NCBI GenBank assembly: GCA_035527715.1 | Contig: DATKZY010000118.1 | Span: 103,695-167,694, forward strand | From: DSUN01 sp035527715 | Lineage (GTDB): Bacteria > Planctomycetota > PUPC01 > DSUN01 | DNA length: 64,000 bases | Reading direction: 5' to 3' | Part shown: piece by piece, positions 1-7,910 of the stretch | How positions within the stretch are numbered: the stretch's first letter is position 1 | Layout of the letters: each line of letters starts with the position of its first letter | Notes under the pieces: model-generated | What the model saw: only the letters and a program-made list of their open reading frames with translations | The model's database searches: none | Told to the model about the DNA's origin: nothing | Program-made: the position numbers and the translations under genes

Positions 1-206
1 AGTCGTCGCTCGACCTCCTGTTCATCTGCTGGGTGGCCGACTACCGCGAGCAGTTCCGCATCCGCGACGAGCTGAACATGACGATCAAGGATCGCTTCGA
101 GGCCGAGGGCGTCGAGGTCCCCTTCCCGCAGCGCGACCTGCACATCCGCTCGACTGTGGAGATTCCGCTGCAACGCAAAGCGGGAGACGCGGAACGCGAG
201 ACGTGA
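1..206 (+). CDS. C-terminal end of an MscS-family mechanosensitive channel (partial)
   Basis: The reading frame is open from base 3 at the window edge and stops at TGA 204-206, giving the last 67 residues of a protein. The tail carries the stretch VPFPQRDLHI, which is the usual end of the cytoplasmic beta/alpha domain of small-conductance mechanosensitive channels (inner-membrane osmotic safety valves); upstream of it is a short alpha/beta segment with the phrase RDELNMTIKDRFEAEG, also typical of the family. The N-terminal membrane part lies outside the window. It abuts the alanine racemase and may be co-transcribed with it. The family call rests on the tail only. Confidence 0.72.
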   Translation, partial: SSLDLLFICWVADYREQFRIRDELNMTIKDRFEAEGVEVPFPQRDLHIRSTVEIPLQRKAGDAERET

Positions 207-220
207 CGCGAGGAGTTCCC

Positions 221-1423
221 GTGGAAAGCTATCTCACTGCCGAAATCTCTGCCGCTGCCCTTCGGCACAACCTGACGCTGTTGCGCCGCCGCCTCGCGCC
301 CGGCACGAAGCTGTGCGTGGCGGCCAAGGCCAACTGCTACGGCCACGGGCAGCGTTTGCTCCTCGACGTGTTGGCCGAGCAGGTGGACGCGCTGGGCGTC
401 GCCACGCCCGAGGAGGCGGTGAGCCTGCGCCATCACGGCTTCCGCAAGCCCATCCTCATGTTCTTCTCCGCCTGCGCCTACGGCGAGGGCGCCGAGTTGC
501 ACGACGCCCTGGCCCAGCTCATCGCCAACGACGTGTGGCTCACCGTCGTCTCCCCCGCCGAGGCGCGCCTCGTGGCCGAGGCCGCCCGGCTGGTGGACGC
601 CGCTGCCCAGGTGCACGTGAAGGTGGACACCGGCATGGGCCGCTCGGGCGTACCCGCCGAGCAGGCCCCTGCCCTTGTCGAGGCGATCCGCGCCGAGCCG
701 CGCCTGCGCCTCGTGGGCCTCTACACCCACTTCGCCGTGGCCGAGGCCACCGACAAGGCGCACACCCTGGGTCAGCTCGCCTGCTTCCACCGGACGATTG
801 CGGAATGCGGAATGCGGAATGGGGAATCGGGAACTCCGCACTCCGCACTCCGCACTCCGCATTCCCTCATCCTCCACGCGGCCAACTCCGCCGCGACGAT
901 TGACCTGCCCCAGACCCATCTCGGCATGGTCCGCCCCGGCATCGCCGCCTACGGCTACCAGCCGTCCGACGAGATGCACGTAAGGCTGCCGCTCCAGCCC
1001 ATCCTCCGCCTCACCGGCCGCCTGATGCAGGTGCGCCACGCGCCCGCCGGCAGCCGGTGCGGCTATGGGCTTCGCTACACCTTCACGCGGCCCAGCCGCA
1101 TCGGCCTCGTGCCCGTCGGCTATGCCGACGGCTATCTCCGCGGCCTCACGAACCAGACGGTCATGCGCCTTCGCGGGCAGCTCGTGCCCACCCGCGGCAC
1201 GATCTCGATGGACCAGACGATCATTGACGTGACCGACGTGCCCTCGGCGGCCGTGGGCGACGAGGTAGAGATCATCTCGCCCGACCCCGCCGACCCCCAC
1301 AGCGTGGAGGGCCTCGCCCGCCTCGCCGGCACCATCCCCTACGAGATCACCTGTCGCCTCGGCGACCGCGTGCGCCGCAAGCTCGCAGGGTCACTTTCCC
1401 CCGATGCAGGAAGGAGTGTGTGA
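221..1423 (+). CDS. alr: Alanine racemase with an in-frame palindromic insertion
   Basis: PLP enzyme interconverting L- and D-alanine for peptidoglycan. The N-terminal barrel has AEISAAALRHNLTLLRRR and the PLP lysine in AAKANCYGHG (Lys36); the second active-site tyrosine region is GSRCGYGLRYT, and the C-terminal domain has GTISMDQTIIDVTDVP. Start chosen at GTG 221 because AGGAG (211-215) lies 5 bases ahead; GTG 203 would overlap the previous stop and has no ribosome site. At 400 residues it is slightly longer than usual (about 370), because residues 193-215 are encoded by a palindrome of GGAATGC/GCATTCC units that fills a surface position between HRTIAE and LHAANSA. The stop is one base from the next gene's ATG. 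Confidence 0.93.
   Translation: MESYLTAEISAAALRHNLTLLRRRLAPGTKLCVAAKANCYGHGQRLLLDVLAEQVDALGVATPEEAVSLRHHGFRKPILMFFSACAYGEGAELHDALAQLIANDVWLTVVSPAEARLVAEAARLVDAAAQVHVKVDTGMGRSGVPAEQAPALVEAIRAEPRLRLVGLYTHFAVAEATDKAHTLGQLACFHRTIAECGMRNGESGTPHSALRTPHSLILHAANSAATIDLPQTHLGMVRPGIAAYGYQPSDEMHVRLPLQPILRLTGRLMQVRHAPAGSRCGYGLRYTFTRPSRIGLVPVGYADGYLRGLTNQTVMRLRGQLVPTRGTISMDQTIIDVTDVPSAAVGDEVEIISPDPADPHSVEGLARLAGTIPYEITCRLGDRVRRKLAGSLSPDAGRSV
800..865. repeat. Palindromic repeat inserted in frame inside alr
   Basis: The left arm is three tandem units of GCGGAAT plus GGGGAATC; the right arm is tandem CTCCGCA units ending CCGCATTCC. The arms can pair into a long hairpin. The element is about 66 bases (22 codons), so the racemase frame is preserved. 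Sequence type resembles low-complexity palindromes seen between genes elsewhere in this window. Confidence 0.85.
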
Positions 1424-1424
1424 T

Positions 1425-2765
1425 ATGGCAGGAATCGCAGGAATCGCCGCCCCCGGCCGCCGGGCCGACGTCGAGCGCATGCTCGAGGCGCTGCGCCACC
1501 GCGGCTCCACCGCGACTGCTATCCTCAATCTCAAGGCCGCCACCCTCGGCGTCGTGGCCCCCAGGGTGCAGTCCGACGCTGCCGCGACCGCCGAGGGATT
1601 CGTCCGCGACTTCGCCGGCGACGGCCACCTGGCCCAGGCCCAGGTGGCCGAGGGCCGCCTCGTCCTCACCCGCGACCCCATCGGCGTGGCCCCCCTCTAC
1701 ACCGGCCGCGACCAGGACGGCACGCTCTGCTTCGCCTCCGAGGTCAAGGCCCTGCTCGCCGTCACCCGCGACGTCCACGAGGTGCCGCCGGGGAACCGAA
1801 CCGACGGCGAGACCCTGGAGCCGTTCTTTCTTCTTGAGAAGCACACGCCTGTGGGCGACCCGCCCGAGGCAGTCGCCGCCGAGCTGCGCCGCCGCCTCGA
1901 GGCCGCGGTGAAGGCCCGCCTCGTCGGCGACCTCGCCGGCTCCTGGCTGTCCGGCGGCCTCGACTCGAGCGCCATGGCCGCTCTCGCGCGCCCCCACGTG
2001 CGCACGCTGCACACCTTTGCCGGCGGCCTGCCCGGCGCGCCCGACCTCGAGCATGCCCGCGAGGTGGCCGACTTCATCGGCTCCGAGCACCACGAGGTCG
2101 TTGCCAGCTTCGACGATGTGCTCCGCGCCCTGCCCAGGGTCATCTACCACCTCGAGTCGTTCGACGCGCTGCTCGTGCGCTCGAGCGTCCTCAACTACCT
2201 TGTCGCCAAGGCTGCCTCCGAGCACGCGCCCATGGCCTTCTCCGGCGAGGGCGGCGACGAGTTGTTCGCCGGCTACGACTACCTGAAGTCCCTCCCGCGA
2301 GAGGCGCTGGCCGACGAGCTGATTGACATCACCGGCCGCCTCCACAACACCGCGCTCCAGCGGGTGGACCGCTCGGCCGCCGCGCACGGCCTCGTACCCC
2401 ACGTTTGCTTTCTGGACCCGAGTGTGGTGGAATATGCGCTGCGGGTCCCGGTGGAGTTGAAGCTCCGCGACGGCGTCGAGAAGTGGATCCTGCGGCAAGC
2501 CATGGCCGGGGCACTCCCCGATCGCGTGCTCAACCGCCCGAAGGCCAAGTTCTGGCAGGGCTCGGGCGTCGGCGAGCTACTTGCCGACCACGCCGAGACG
2601 GCCGTGTCGGACGCCGACTTCCGCCGCGAGCGTTCCCTCGCGAATGGCTGGACCCTGAACACGAAGGAAGAGCTGCTCTACTACCGCCTCTTCAAGGAGC
2701 ACTTTGGCGAGCTGACCCAACTGGACTGGATGGGGCGCACGAAGGGCGCGCCCCGCGTGCCATAG
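1425..2765 (+). CDS. Asparagine-synthetase-like protein lacking the glutaminase cysteine
   Basis: Two-domain protein of 446 residues, shorter than AsnB (about 550-620). The C-terminal ATP-pyrophosphatase domain is well preserved: SGGLDSS is the PPi loop and SGEGGDELFAGYDY is the second signature, so AMP-activation of a carboxylate is likely. The N-terminal part looks like a class II glutamine amidotransferase but begins MAGIAGIA, with alanine where the catalytic Cys2 should be. It probably uses free ammonia or another nucleophile, as beta-lactam synthetases do (family knowledge). Start at ATG 1425 is supported by AAGGAG at 1411-1416; ATG 1404 has no good site. It is tightly coupled to alr, so a role in amino-acid or wall precursor chemistry is possible but unproven. 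Confidence 0.82.
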   Translation: MAGIAGIAAPGRRADVERMLEALRHRGSTATAILNLKAATLGVVAPRVQSDAAATAEGFVRDFAGDGHLAQAQVAEGRLVLTRDPIGVAPLYTGRDQDGTLCFASEVKALLAVTRDVHEVPPGNRTDGETLEPFFLLEKHTPVGDPPEAVAAELRRRLEAAVKARLVGDLAGSWLSGGLDSSAMAALARPHVRTLHTFAGGLPGAPDLEHAREVADFIGSEHHEVVASFDDVLRALPRVIYHLESFDALLVRSSVLNYLVAKAASEHAPMAFSGEGGDELFAGYDYLKSLPREALADELIDITGRLHNTALQRVDRSAAAHGLVPHVCFLDPSVVEYALRVPVELKLRDGVEKWILRQAMAGALPDRVLNRPKAKFWQGSGVGELLADHAETAVSDADFRRERSLANGWTLNTKEELLYYRLFKEHFGELTQLDWMGRTKGAPRVP

Positions 2766-2792
2766 CCGCCTCCTGGCCGGGAGAACTCCGCA

Positions 2793-3593
2793 ATGCCGCG
2801 CAACAAGCTGCACCTCGTCGTGGACGTGTTGGCCTATCTGGCGATGACCTGCCTGGCGGGCACGGGCCTCCTCATGCTCTATCGCCTGCCCCCCGGCTCG
2901 GGGAGCAGGGGCATCCTGGGCTACTCGCGCCACCAGTGGGGCACGATCCACTTCTACATCGCCCTCTCCCTGATCGGCCTCGTCGCCCTCCACGTCATCC
3001 TCCACTGGAAGTGGGTCACCAACTCCCTCGGCGCGCTGGTGCGGCGCACGCGCAGGGCCGGCGCGGGAGCGGGCGGCGCGCTGCTGCTCATCGTCCTCGG
3101 GCTGGCTGGCGCCGGGGTTATGGCTGCGCCCTGGCTGCTGCCCGTCGGCGCGGGCAGCCCGTGCGACGACGAGGGCCAGGGCGGTGGGGGCAAGGGCAAG
3201 GGCTACCGCGGCGGCAAGGCCGCCTCCGCCTGCGACACGTGCACCGACGGCGCCTGCCCGTCCGAGGCGCCCGCGGCCAAGGAGCAGGCCGCTGAGGGCG
3301 AGAGCCCGTGCGAGAAGTGCGACGGCGCCTGCCCCGCGGCGGCCAAGGCGGGCGCTGCCCAGGAGCACGCCGAGGGGCGCGGCCCCGAGGGCGTCAAGGG
3401 CTCCACGACCCTCGCCGAGGCGGCCGCCGAGGCCGGCGTGCCCTTCGAGCGCATCGTCGCCGAGCTCAAGCTCCCGGCCGGCACCTCGCCCGACGAGTCC
3501 CTGGGCCGCCTGCGCAAGCAGCACGGGTTCACGATGGAGGACGTTCGCGCCGCCATCGCGCGCCTGAAGCAGACCAGGAAGGACAACCCGTAG
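2793..3593 (+). CDS. DUF4405-type membrane protein with Cys-rich linker and helical tail
   Basis: A 266-residue protein. Residues 1-75 hold two to three membrane helices with histidines positioned as in cytochrome b561/DUF4405 proteins (HQWG, HFY, HVILHW), so heme b binding is plausible. Another helix lies at about 90-115. A glycine/lysine-rich linker with paired cysteines (CDTCTDGAC, CEKCDGAC) at about 147-180 follows. The last 60 residues (TTLAEAAAEAGVPFERIV and FTMEDVRAAI) resemble a small helical module often appended to bacterial b-type cytochrome or ferredoxin membrane proteins. The cysteine pairs could bind metal. It sits between the asparagine-synthetase-like gene and an MBL hydrolase in the same direction. 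Function is not known. Confidence 0.75.
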   Translation: MPRNKLHLVVDVLAYLAMTCLAGTGLLMLYRLPPGSGSRGILGYSRHQWGTIHFYIALSLIGLVALHVILHWKWVTNSLGALVRRTRRAGAGAGGALLLIVLGLAGAGVMAAPWLLPVGAGSPCDDEGQGGGGKGKGYRGGKAASACDTCTDGACPSEAPAAKEQAAEGESPCEKCDGACPAAAKAGAAQEHAEGRGPEGVKGSTTLAEAAAEAGVPFERIVAELKLPAGTSPDESLGRLRKQHGFTMEDVRAAIARLKQTRKDNP

Positions 3594-3606
3594 AAGGGCA
3601 CACCGC

Positions 3607-4458
3607 ATGGCCACCCGCATCACCGTGCTCGTGGACGACCGGAAGGGGCTGCCGGCGCTAGCCACCGAGCACGGGCTGGCCTTCTGGGTCGAGCACGACG
3701 GTCGCAAGCTCCTCGTCGACACCGGCGCCTCGGGCCAGGCGCTCCTGCGGAACGCCGAGGCGCTGGGCATCGCCGTGGAGGAGGCCGAGGCCATCGCCCT
3801 GAGCCACGGCCACTTCGACCACACGGGCGGCCTCGCCGCCGTCGCCCCGCGCCTGGGCGGCGTGGACCTCTACGCCCACCCCGACGTCTTCGTGCGAAAG
3901 TACACGAAGAGCACCACCGGCGCCTGGCACAGCATCGGCATCGCCTTCGCCCAGACCCAGCTCGAGGCCGCAGGCATCTTCTGCCGTCTCAGCACGGGCG
4001 CGCAAGAGGTCGTTCCCGGCGCCTGGCTCACCGGCGAGGTGCCGCGCGACGCCCGCTGCGTGCCCTCGACCCCGCACCTGTACGCCGACAACCCCGTCGG
4101 ACGCATCATTGACCCCTTCCACGACGATCAGGCCCTCGTGCTGCGCGGGGCCGACGGCTTTGTGGTGGTTTCGGGCTGCGCCCACTCGGGCATCGTGAAC
4201 CTGTGCCGCGCGGCGCAGCAGATCGCGAACCCGCGCCGCCTGCTCGGCCAGGGGCGCCTGCGGGCCGTGGTCGGCGGCTTCCACCTGGGCAACGCCTCGC
4301 CCGAGCTTCTCCAGGCCACCATCGAGGGCCTTCGAGCACTCGACCCCGAGGCCATCCACCCCTGCCACTGCACCGGCGAGCCGGCCACCCGCGCCCTCAC
4401 CGAGGCATTCCCCCACTGCTGCAAGCCCATCGCCGCCGGCTCCGTGCTCGAGTTCTGA
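3607..4458 (+). CDS. MBL-fold metallo-hydrolase, dihydropterin-type
   Basis: A 283-residue metallo-beta-lactamase-fold protein. The metal-binding signature SHGHFDHTGG appears near residue 62; later ligands are in SGCAHSGIVN and in HPCHCTGEPA near the C-terminus. The order and the GC-H-SGI motif match the subgroup annotated as 7,8-dihydropterin-6-methyl-4-(beta-D-ribofuranosyl)-aminobenzene-5-phosphate synthase-like, found in many bacteria and archaea, whose bacterial role is generally unclear. The start ATG 3607 follows an AGAAGGGCAC site and is 13 bases after the previous stop, so it is probably in the same operon. Substrate cannot be told from sequence. Confidence 0.85.
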   Translation: MATRITVLVDDRKGLPALATEHGLAFWVEHDGRKLLVDTGASGQALLRNAEALGIAVEEAEAIALSHGHFDHTGGLAAVAPRLGGVDLYAHPDVFVRKYTKSTTGAWHSIGIAFAQTQLEAAGIFCRLSTGAQEVVPGAWLTGEVPRDARCVPSTPHLYADNPVGRIIDPFHDDQALVLRGADGFVVVSGCAHSGIVNLCRAAQQIANPRRLLGQGRLRAVVGGFHLGNASPELLQATIEGLRALDPEAIHPCHCTGEPATRALTEAFPHCCKPIAAGSVLEF

Positions 4459-4492
4459 GGAGACGCGGGAGGGACTTCTGCCTTGCCCGGTT

Positions 4493-4521
4493 TTGACGCG
4501 GGCGGCGGGTTGTGCTATAAG
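4493..4521 (+). promoter_or_regulatory. Sigma70-like promoter for ilvC
   Basis: TTGACG at 4493-4498 and TATAAG at 4516-4521 with a 17-base spacer, 47 bases before the ilvC start. It lies just after the MBL gene, so ilvC can be transcribed alone. Confidence 0.75.
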
Positions 4522-4568
4522 AATAAGCCATTGCATAGCAGCCCCAGGAACATAGCAGGAGGCCAGGA

Positions 4569-5669
4569 ATGGCGAAGATCAAGTTCGGAGGCGTGTGGGA
4601 AGAGGTCGTGCCTCGCAAGGAGTTCCCCCTCTCGAAGGCGCGGCAGATCCTCAAGAGAGAGGTCATCGCCGTCATCGGCTACGGCGTGCAAGGCCCCGCC
4701 CAGGCGCTCAACATGCGCGACAACGGGATCAAGAACATCATCATCGGCCAGAGCCCGAGGTTCAAGAAGGACTGGGATCGCGCGGTGGCCGACGGCTGGA
4801 AGCCGGGCAAGGACCTCTTCGACATCGCCGAGGCGGCGGCGAAGGGCACGATCATCAAGTTCCTTGTCAGCGACGCGGCCATGGTCAAGGTGTGGCCGAT
4901 CCTCAAGCCGCACCTGACCGCCGGCAAGGCCCTCTACTTCAGCCACGGCTTCGGGATCACCTACAAGGACCAGACGGGCGTGGTGCCGCCGAAGGACATT
5001 GACGTGATTCTCGTGGCGCCCAAGGGCTCGGGCACGAGCGTGCGGCGTAACTTCCTCAGCGGCGCCGGCATCAACTCCAGCTTCGCGGTGGACCAGGACG
5101 CGACCGGCCGCGCCCGCGACCGCGTGCTGGCCATCGGCATCGCCATCGGCTCGGGGTTCCTGTTCCCCACGACGTTCAAGAAGGAGGTCTACAGCGACCT
5201 CACGGGCGAGCGCGGCATCCTCATGGGCGCGCTGGCCGGCGTGATGGAGGCCCAGTACAACGAGCTGCGCCGCCGCGGCCACGACCCGTCCGAGGCATTC
5301 AACGAGACGGTCGAGGAACTCACCCAGAGCCTCATCCGCCTGGTGGACGAGAACGGCATGGAATGGATGTATGCGAACTGCTCGAGCACGGCGCAGCGCG
5401 GCGCGCTCGACTGGGCGCCGAAGTTCAAGAAGGCCGTCGCGCCCCTCTTCAAGAAGCTCTACGAGAGCGTGAAGAACGGCACCGAGACGCGCCGCGTGAT
5501 CAAGTGCCTGGGCCGCCCCGACTACCAGGACATCCTGCACAAGGAGCTCGAGGCCCTGGGCAACAAGGAAATCTGGCGGGCCGGCCGCGCTGTACGCGCG
5601 CTGCGGCCCAACGAAGGCGTCAGGAAGGGCGCCGCCAAGGCCAGGGGCATCAAGGGCCGCGCCGTCTGA
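4569..5669 (+). CDS. ilvC: Ketol-acid reductoisomerase
   Basis: Second enzyme of branched-chain amino-acid synthesis; NADPH- and Mg-dependent isomerisation and reduction of acetohydroxyacids in the cytoplasm. The Rossmann loop is VIGYGVQGPAQALNMRDNG near residues 36-54; VAPKGSGTSVR follows; the knotted helical domain includes KEVYSDLTGERGILMGALAG with the acidic metal ligands. At 366 residues it is a class I enzyme of the variant common in Bacteroidetes and Planctomycetes. AGGAGG at 4557-4562 supports the start. No other ilv or leu genes are nearby. The basic C-terminal tail (KAARGIKGRAV-like) is longer than in E. coli-type class I proteins trimmed to the core and may be lineage-specific. Confidence 0.95.
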   Translation: MAKIKFGGVWEEVVPRKEFPLSKARQILKREVIAVIGYGVQGPAQALNMRDNGIKNIIIGQSPRFKKDWDRAVADGWKPGKDLFDIAEAAAKGTIIKFLVSDAAMVKVWPILKPHLTAGKALYFSHGFGITYKDQTGVVPPKDIDVILVAPKGSGTSVRRNFLSGAGINSSFAVDQDATGRARDRVLAIGIAIGSGFLFPTTFKKEVYSDLTGERGILMGALAGVMEAQYNELRRRGHDPSEAFNETVEELTQSLIRLVDENGMEWMYANCSSTAQRGALDWAPKFKKAVAPLFKKLYESVKNGTETRRVIKCLGRPDYQDILHKELEALGNKEIWRAGRAVRALRPNEGVRKGAAKARGIKGRAV

Positions 5670-5687
5670 CCCGCGGCCGAAAGGGCC

Positions 5688-5715
5688 TTGACAGGCGGGC
5701 CCACGGGGGTACAAT
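5688..5715 (+). promoter_or_regulatory. Sigma70-like promoter for the small membrane protein
   Basis: TTGACA at 5688-5693 and TACAAT at 5710-5715, spacer 16 bases, 53 bases before the downstream ATG. Confidence 0.72.
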
Positions 5716-5768
5716 GGCTGTAGTGGCGGGAGGTGGCTCCTATGGCTCTTGCCGAGGAGGATACGCAC

Positions 5769-6179
5769 ATGCCAGCGGAGAGCGGAAAGAGCGTGGACGA
5801 GCAACTGGCGAAGCTGGGCAAGGAGGTCGTGTGGCTCAGGCTCGCCGTGATCCTGACGCTCGTGATCCTCGCCCTCGTCGCCGTGGCCGTGCTCCAGATG
5901 CGTAACCCCGTGGTCACAATGATGTCCGAGCAGGCGTCGCCCGCCACTCGCTCTGTGGGGGCTGGCCGGTTCACCCTGCTCGAGGTGGTGGACACCCTGG
6001 GCGCCAAAGGCAAGGAAATGGGGAAGAGCCGTGTCCGCGCCGAGCTCTGCGTGAGAGACGGCGGCGCCCGCCTGATGCTCTACGACGCCGATGGAAAGTG
6101 CGTTTGGACGACCCCCGCGCCGCCCGCTCCCGAGCCCGGGACCGGAACCAAGGCGCCGGAGCCCGAGAAAGAGAAGTAG
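5769..6179 (+). CDS. Small single-pass membrane protein of unknown function
   Basis: A 136-residue protein not recognised as a named family. A charged N-terminus of about 18 residues is followed by one membrane helix (LRLAVILTLVILALVAVAVL), then an extracytoplasmic domain of about 80 residues with alternating strands (RVRAELCVRDGGARLMLYD) that looks like a short beta sandwich, and a Pro/Glu/Lys-rich end. ATG 5769 is preferred over GTG 5733 and ATG 5742 because GAGGAGG sits at 5754-5760. It has its own promoter and is followed by an intrinsic terminator, so it is a single-gene transcript. Confidence 0.7.
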   Translation: MPAESGKSVDEQLAKLGKEVVWLRLAVILTLVILALVAVAVLQMRNPVVTMMSEQASPATRSVGAGRFTLLEVVDTLGAKGKEMGKSRVRAELCVRDGGARLMLYDADGKCVWTTPAPPAPEPGTGTKAPEPEKEK

Positions 6180-6201
6180 ACAACGCGTCCGTCACATCAT
6201 A

Positions 6202-6244
6202 GGCCGTCGGGGGCTTGCCGAGGTGCAGCTCCCGGCGGCCTTTT
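6202..6244 (+). terminator. Intrinsic terminator
   Basis: GGCCGTCGGG (6202-6211) pairs with CCCGGCGGCC (6231-6240) with one G-T pair, followed at once by TTTT. It closes the small membrane protein transcript just before the next promoter. Confidence 0.72.
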
Positions 6245-6255
6245 GCGTTCTGGCC

Positions 6256-6283
6256 TTGAAATCCCGGCCCGCCGGACTATACT
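6256..6283 (+). promoter_or_regulatory. Sigma70-like promoter for the Gfo/Idh/MocA gene
   Basis: TTGAAA at 6256-6261 and TATACT at 6278-6283, spacer 16 bases, between the terminator and the Gfo/Idh/MocA start. Confidence 0.72.
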
Positions 6284-6331
6284 GGCACTCGCACGGGGAG
6301 ACGATGACACACTGAGAGAGGAGCCATAGTG

Positions 6332-7687
6332 ATGCAGCGCCTATCGCGTCGCGCGTTCTTCCAGGGCACGGCCGCCGGCCTCACGGCCACGATCCTGGCC
6401 CGCAACGTGTTCGGGGCCAACGACAAGCTCGCCCACGCCGGCATCGGCTCGGGCGGCATGGGCGGCGGCGACCTCAATGCCATCAAGGGCCACCCGAAAG
6501 CCCAAATTGTCGCCCTCTGCGATGTGGACGCCAATCGCCTCAAGGCAGCGGCCGCCAAGTATCAGGGCGCGCGCACGTACGCCGACTGGCGCGAGATGCT
6601 CGACAAGGAAGGCGACAAGATCGACTCGGTGAATGCCAGCATTCCCGACCACATGCACGCCGCCGCCACAATGTCGGCGCTGCGGCGCAAGAAGCACGTC
6701 TACTGCCAGAAGCCGCTGTGCCACGACGTCTACGAGTGCCGCCAGGTGGCGGCCGCGGCCAAGGCCGCGGGCGTCGTGACCCAGCTCGGCACCCAGGCCG
6801 CCAGCGGCATCGGCGACCGCATGGCCGTGCAGTTCCTGCGCCAGGGCGTCATCGGCAAGGCGAAGCGCGCCATCCTCTGCTCGAACCGCCCCGGCGCCAT
6901 CGCCGCCTATCGCCTCGTGGGCCCCCGCCCCGAGAAGGGCGACCCCGTGCCGCCGCACCTGAGCTGGGACCTATGGATCGGGACCGCCCCCGAGCGGCCC
7001 TTCGCCAACGGCATCTATCACCCGACCAAGTGGCGCGCGTGGCAGGACTTCGGCACGGGCTGGTCGGGCGACATCGGCTGCCACATCTTCGACGCCGTCT
7101 GGAAGGGCCTGAAGCTCACCGCGCCCAAGACCATCGTGGCCGAGGTGCAGAAATCGTGGCTCGAATCGCCCGCGCGCCGCGGCGACACCTGGCCCCAGGG
7201 CGACCACATCACCTGGATGTTCCCCGGCGCCGACAACGTCGCCGGGCAGGAACTCCAACTCGAGTGGTTCGACGGCGAGTTCTACCCGCCCGAAGACGTC
7301 CAGGCGATCGCCGGCCTCGGGCCGGGCAAGTATCCTGCCGAATCGGCGATGGTCATCGGCACCGAGGGCGCGCTGCTGCTGCGCCACGGCTCAGGACCCC
7401 AGCTCTTCCCGAAGGAGAAGTTCGAGAAGATCGAGCGGCCCAAGCTCCCAGGACGCGACCACTACCACCATTTCGTCAGCGCCTGCCTCGGCGGCGAGAT
7501 GACCGAGAGCCACTTCGTGCAGACGGGCCCCATGGCCGAGGCCATCCTCCTCGGCACCGTGGCCATCCGCGTGCCGAACACGGTGCTCGAGTGGGACGCC
7601 GCGAACCTGAAGGTCACAAACAGCGCCGAGGCCCAGCGCCTCCTGCGCCGTACATATCGCAAGGGCTGGGAGGTAGAGGGTCTGTAG
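6332..7687 (+). CDS. Tat-exported Gfo/Idh/MocA family oxidoreductase
   Basis: A 451-residue sugar-type NAD(P) dehydrogenase. Residues 1-35 are a twin-arginine signal (LSRRAFFQGTAAG). The Rossmann fold starts at LAHAGIGSGGMGGGD, followed by CDVDANRLKAAAAKY. The catalytic-lysine motif, usually EKP, reads YCQKPLCHDVYE here, so glutamate is replaced by glutamine. The second domain has GDIGCHIFDAVWKGL, a frequent phrase in planctomycete members. These families act on sugars and inositols, and export folded with cofactor is common in Planctomycetota. GAGAGAGGAG ahead of ATG 6332 decides the start over GTG 6329. It stands alone with its own promoter. Substrate unknown. Confidence 0.9.
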   Translation: MQRLSRRAFFQGTAAGLTATILARNVFGANDKLAHAGIGSGGMGGGDLNAIKGHPKAQIVALCDVDANRLKAAAAKYQGARTYADWREMLDKEGDKIDSVNASIPDHMHAAATMSALRRKKHVYCQKPLCHDVYECRQVAAAAKAAGVVTQLGTQAASGIGDRMAVQFLRQGVIGKAKRAILCSNRPGAIAAYRLVGPRPEKGDPVPPHLSWDLWIGTAPERPFANGIYHPTKWRAWQDFGTGWSGDIGCHIFDAVWKGLKLTAPKTIVAEVQKSWLESPARRGDTWPQGDHITWMFPGADNVAGQELQLEWFDGEFYPPEDVQAIAGLGPGKYPAESAMVIGTEGALLLRHGSGPQLFPKEKFEKIERPKLPGRDHYHHFVSACLGGEMTESHFVQTGPMAEAILLGTVAIRVPNTVLEWDAANLKVTNSAEAQRLLRRTYRKGWEVEGL

Positions 7688-7910
7688 CGGCCGCCCTTGC
7701 GCGTAACGCATTGTTTGACAATCAGTTATAGCGCCTCAACGGGCCTGTGGGTTACCTGTCGTAGACGCAGTAACGAGGACTGAGAAATGAATTGGAGACA
7801 GCATCTGAATATTATTCAGTCCGTGCGCGTCTGAGAGGGTAGAAGCACAGGCCTGGCTCTCTGGCAGTGACAAGAGGACCGATACGAGGCACAGAATGGA
7901 GGTGACTGAG

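Noticed and set aside
7700..7735. Promoter TTGACA at about 7714
   Set aside because: The TTGACA is clear but there is no acceptable -10 at 16-18 bases.
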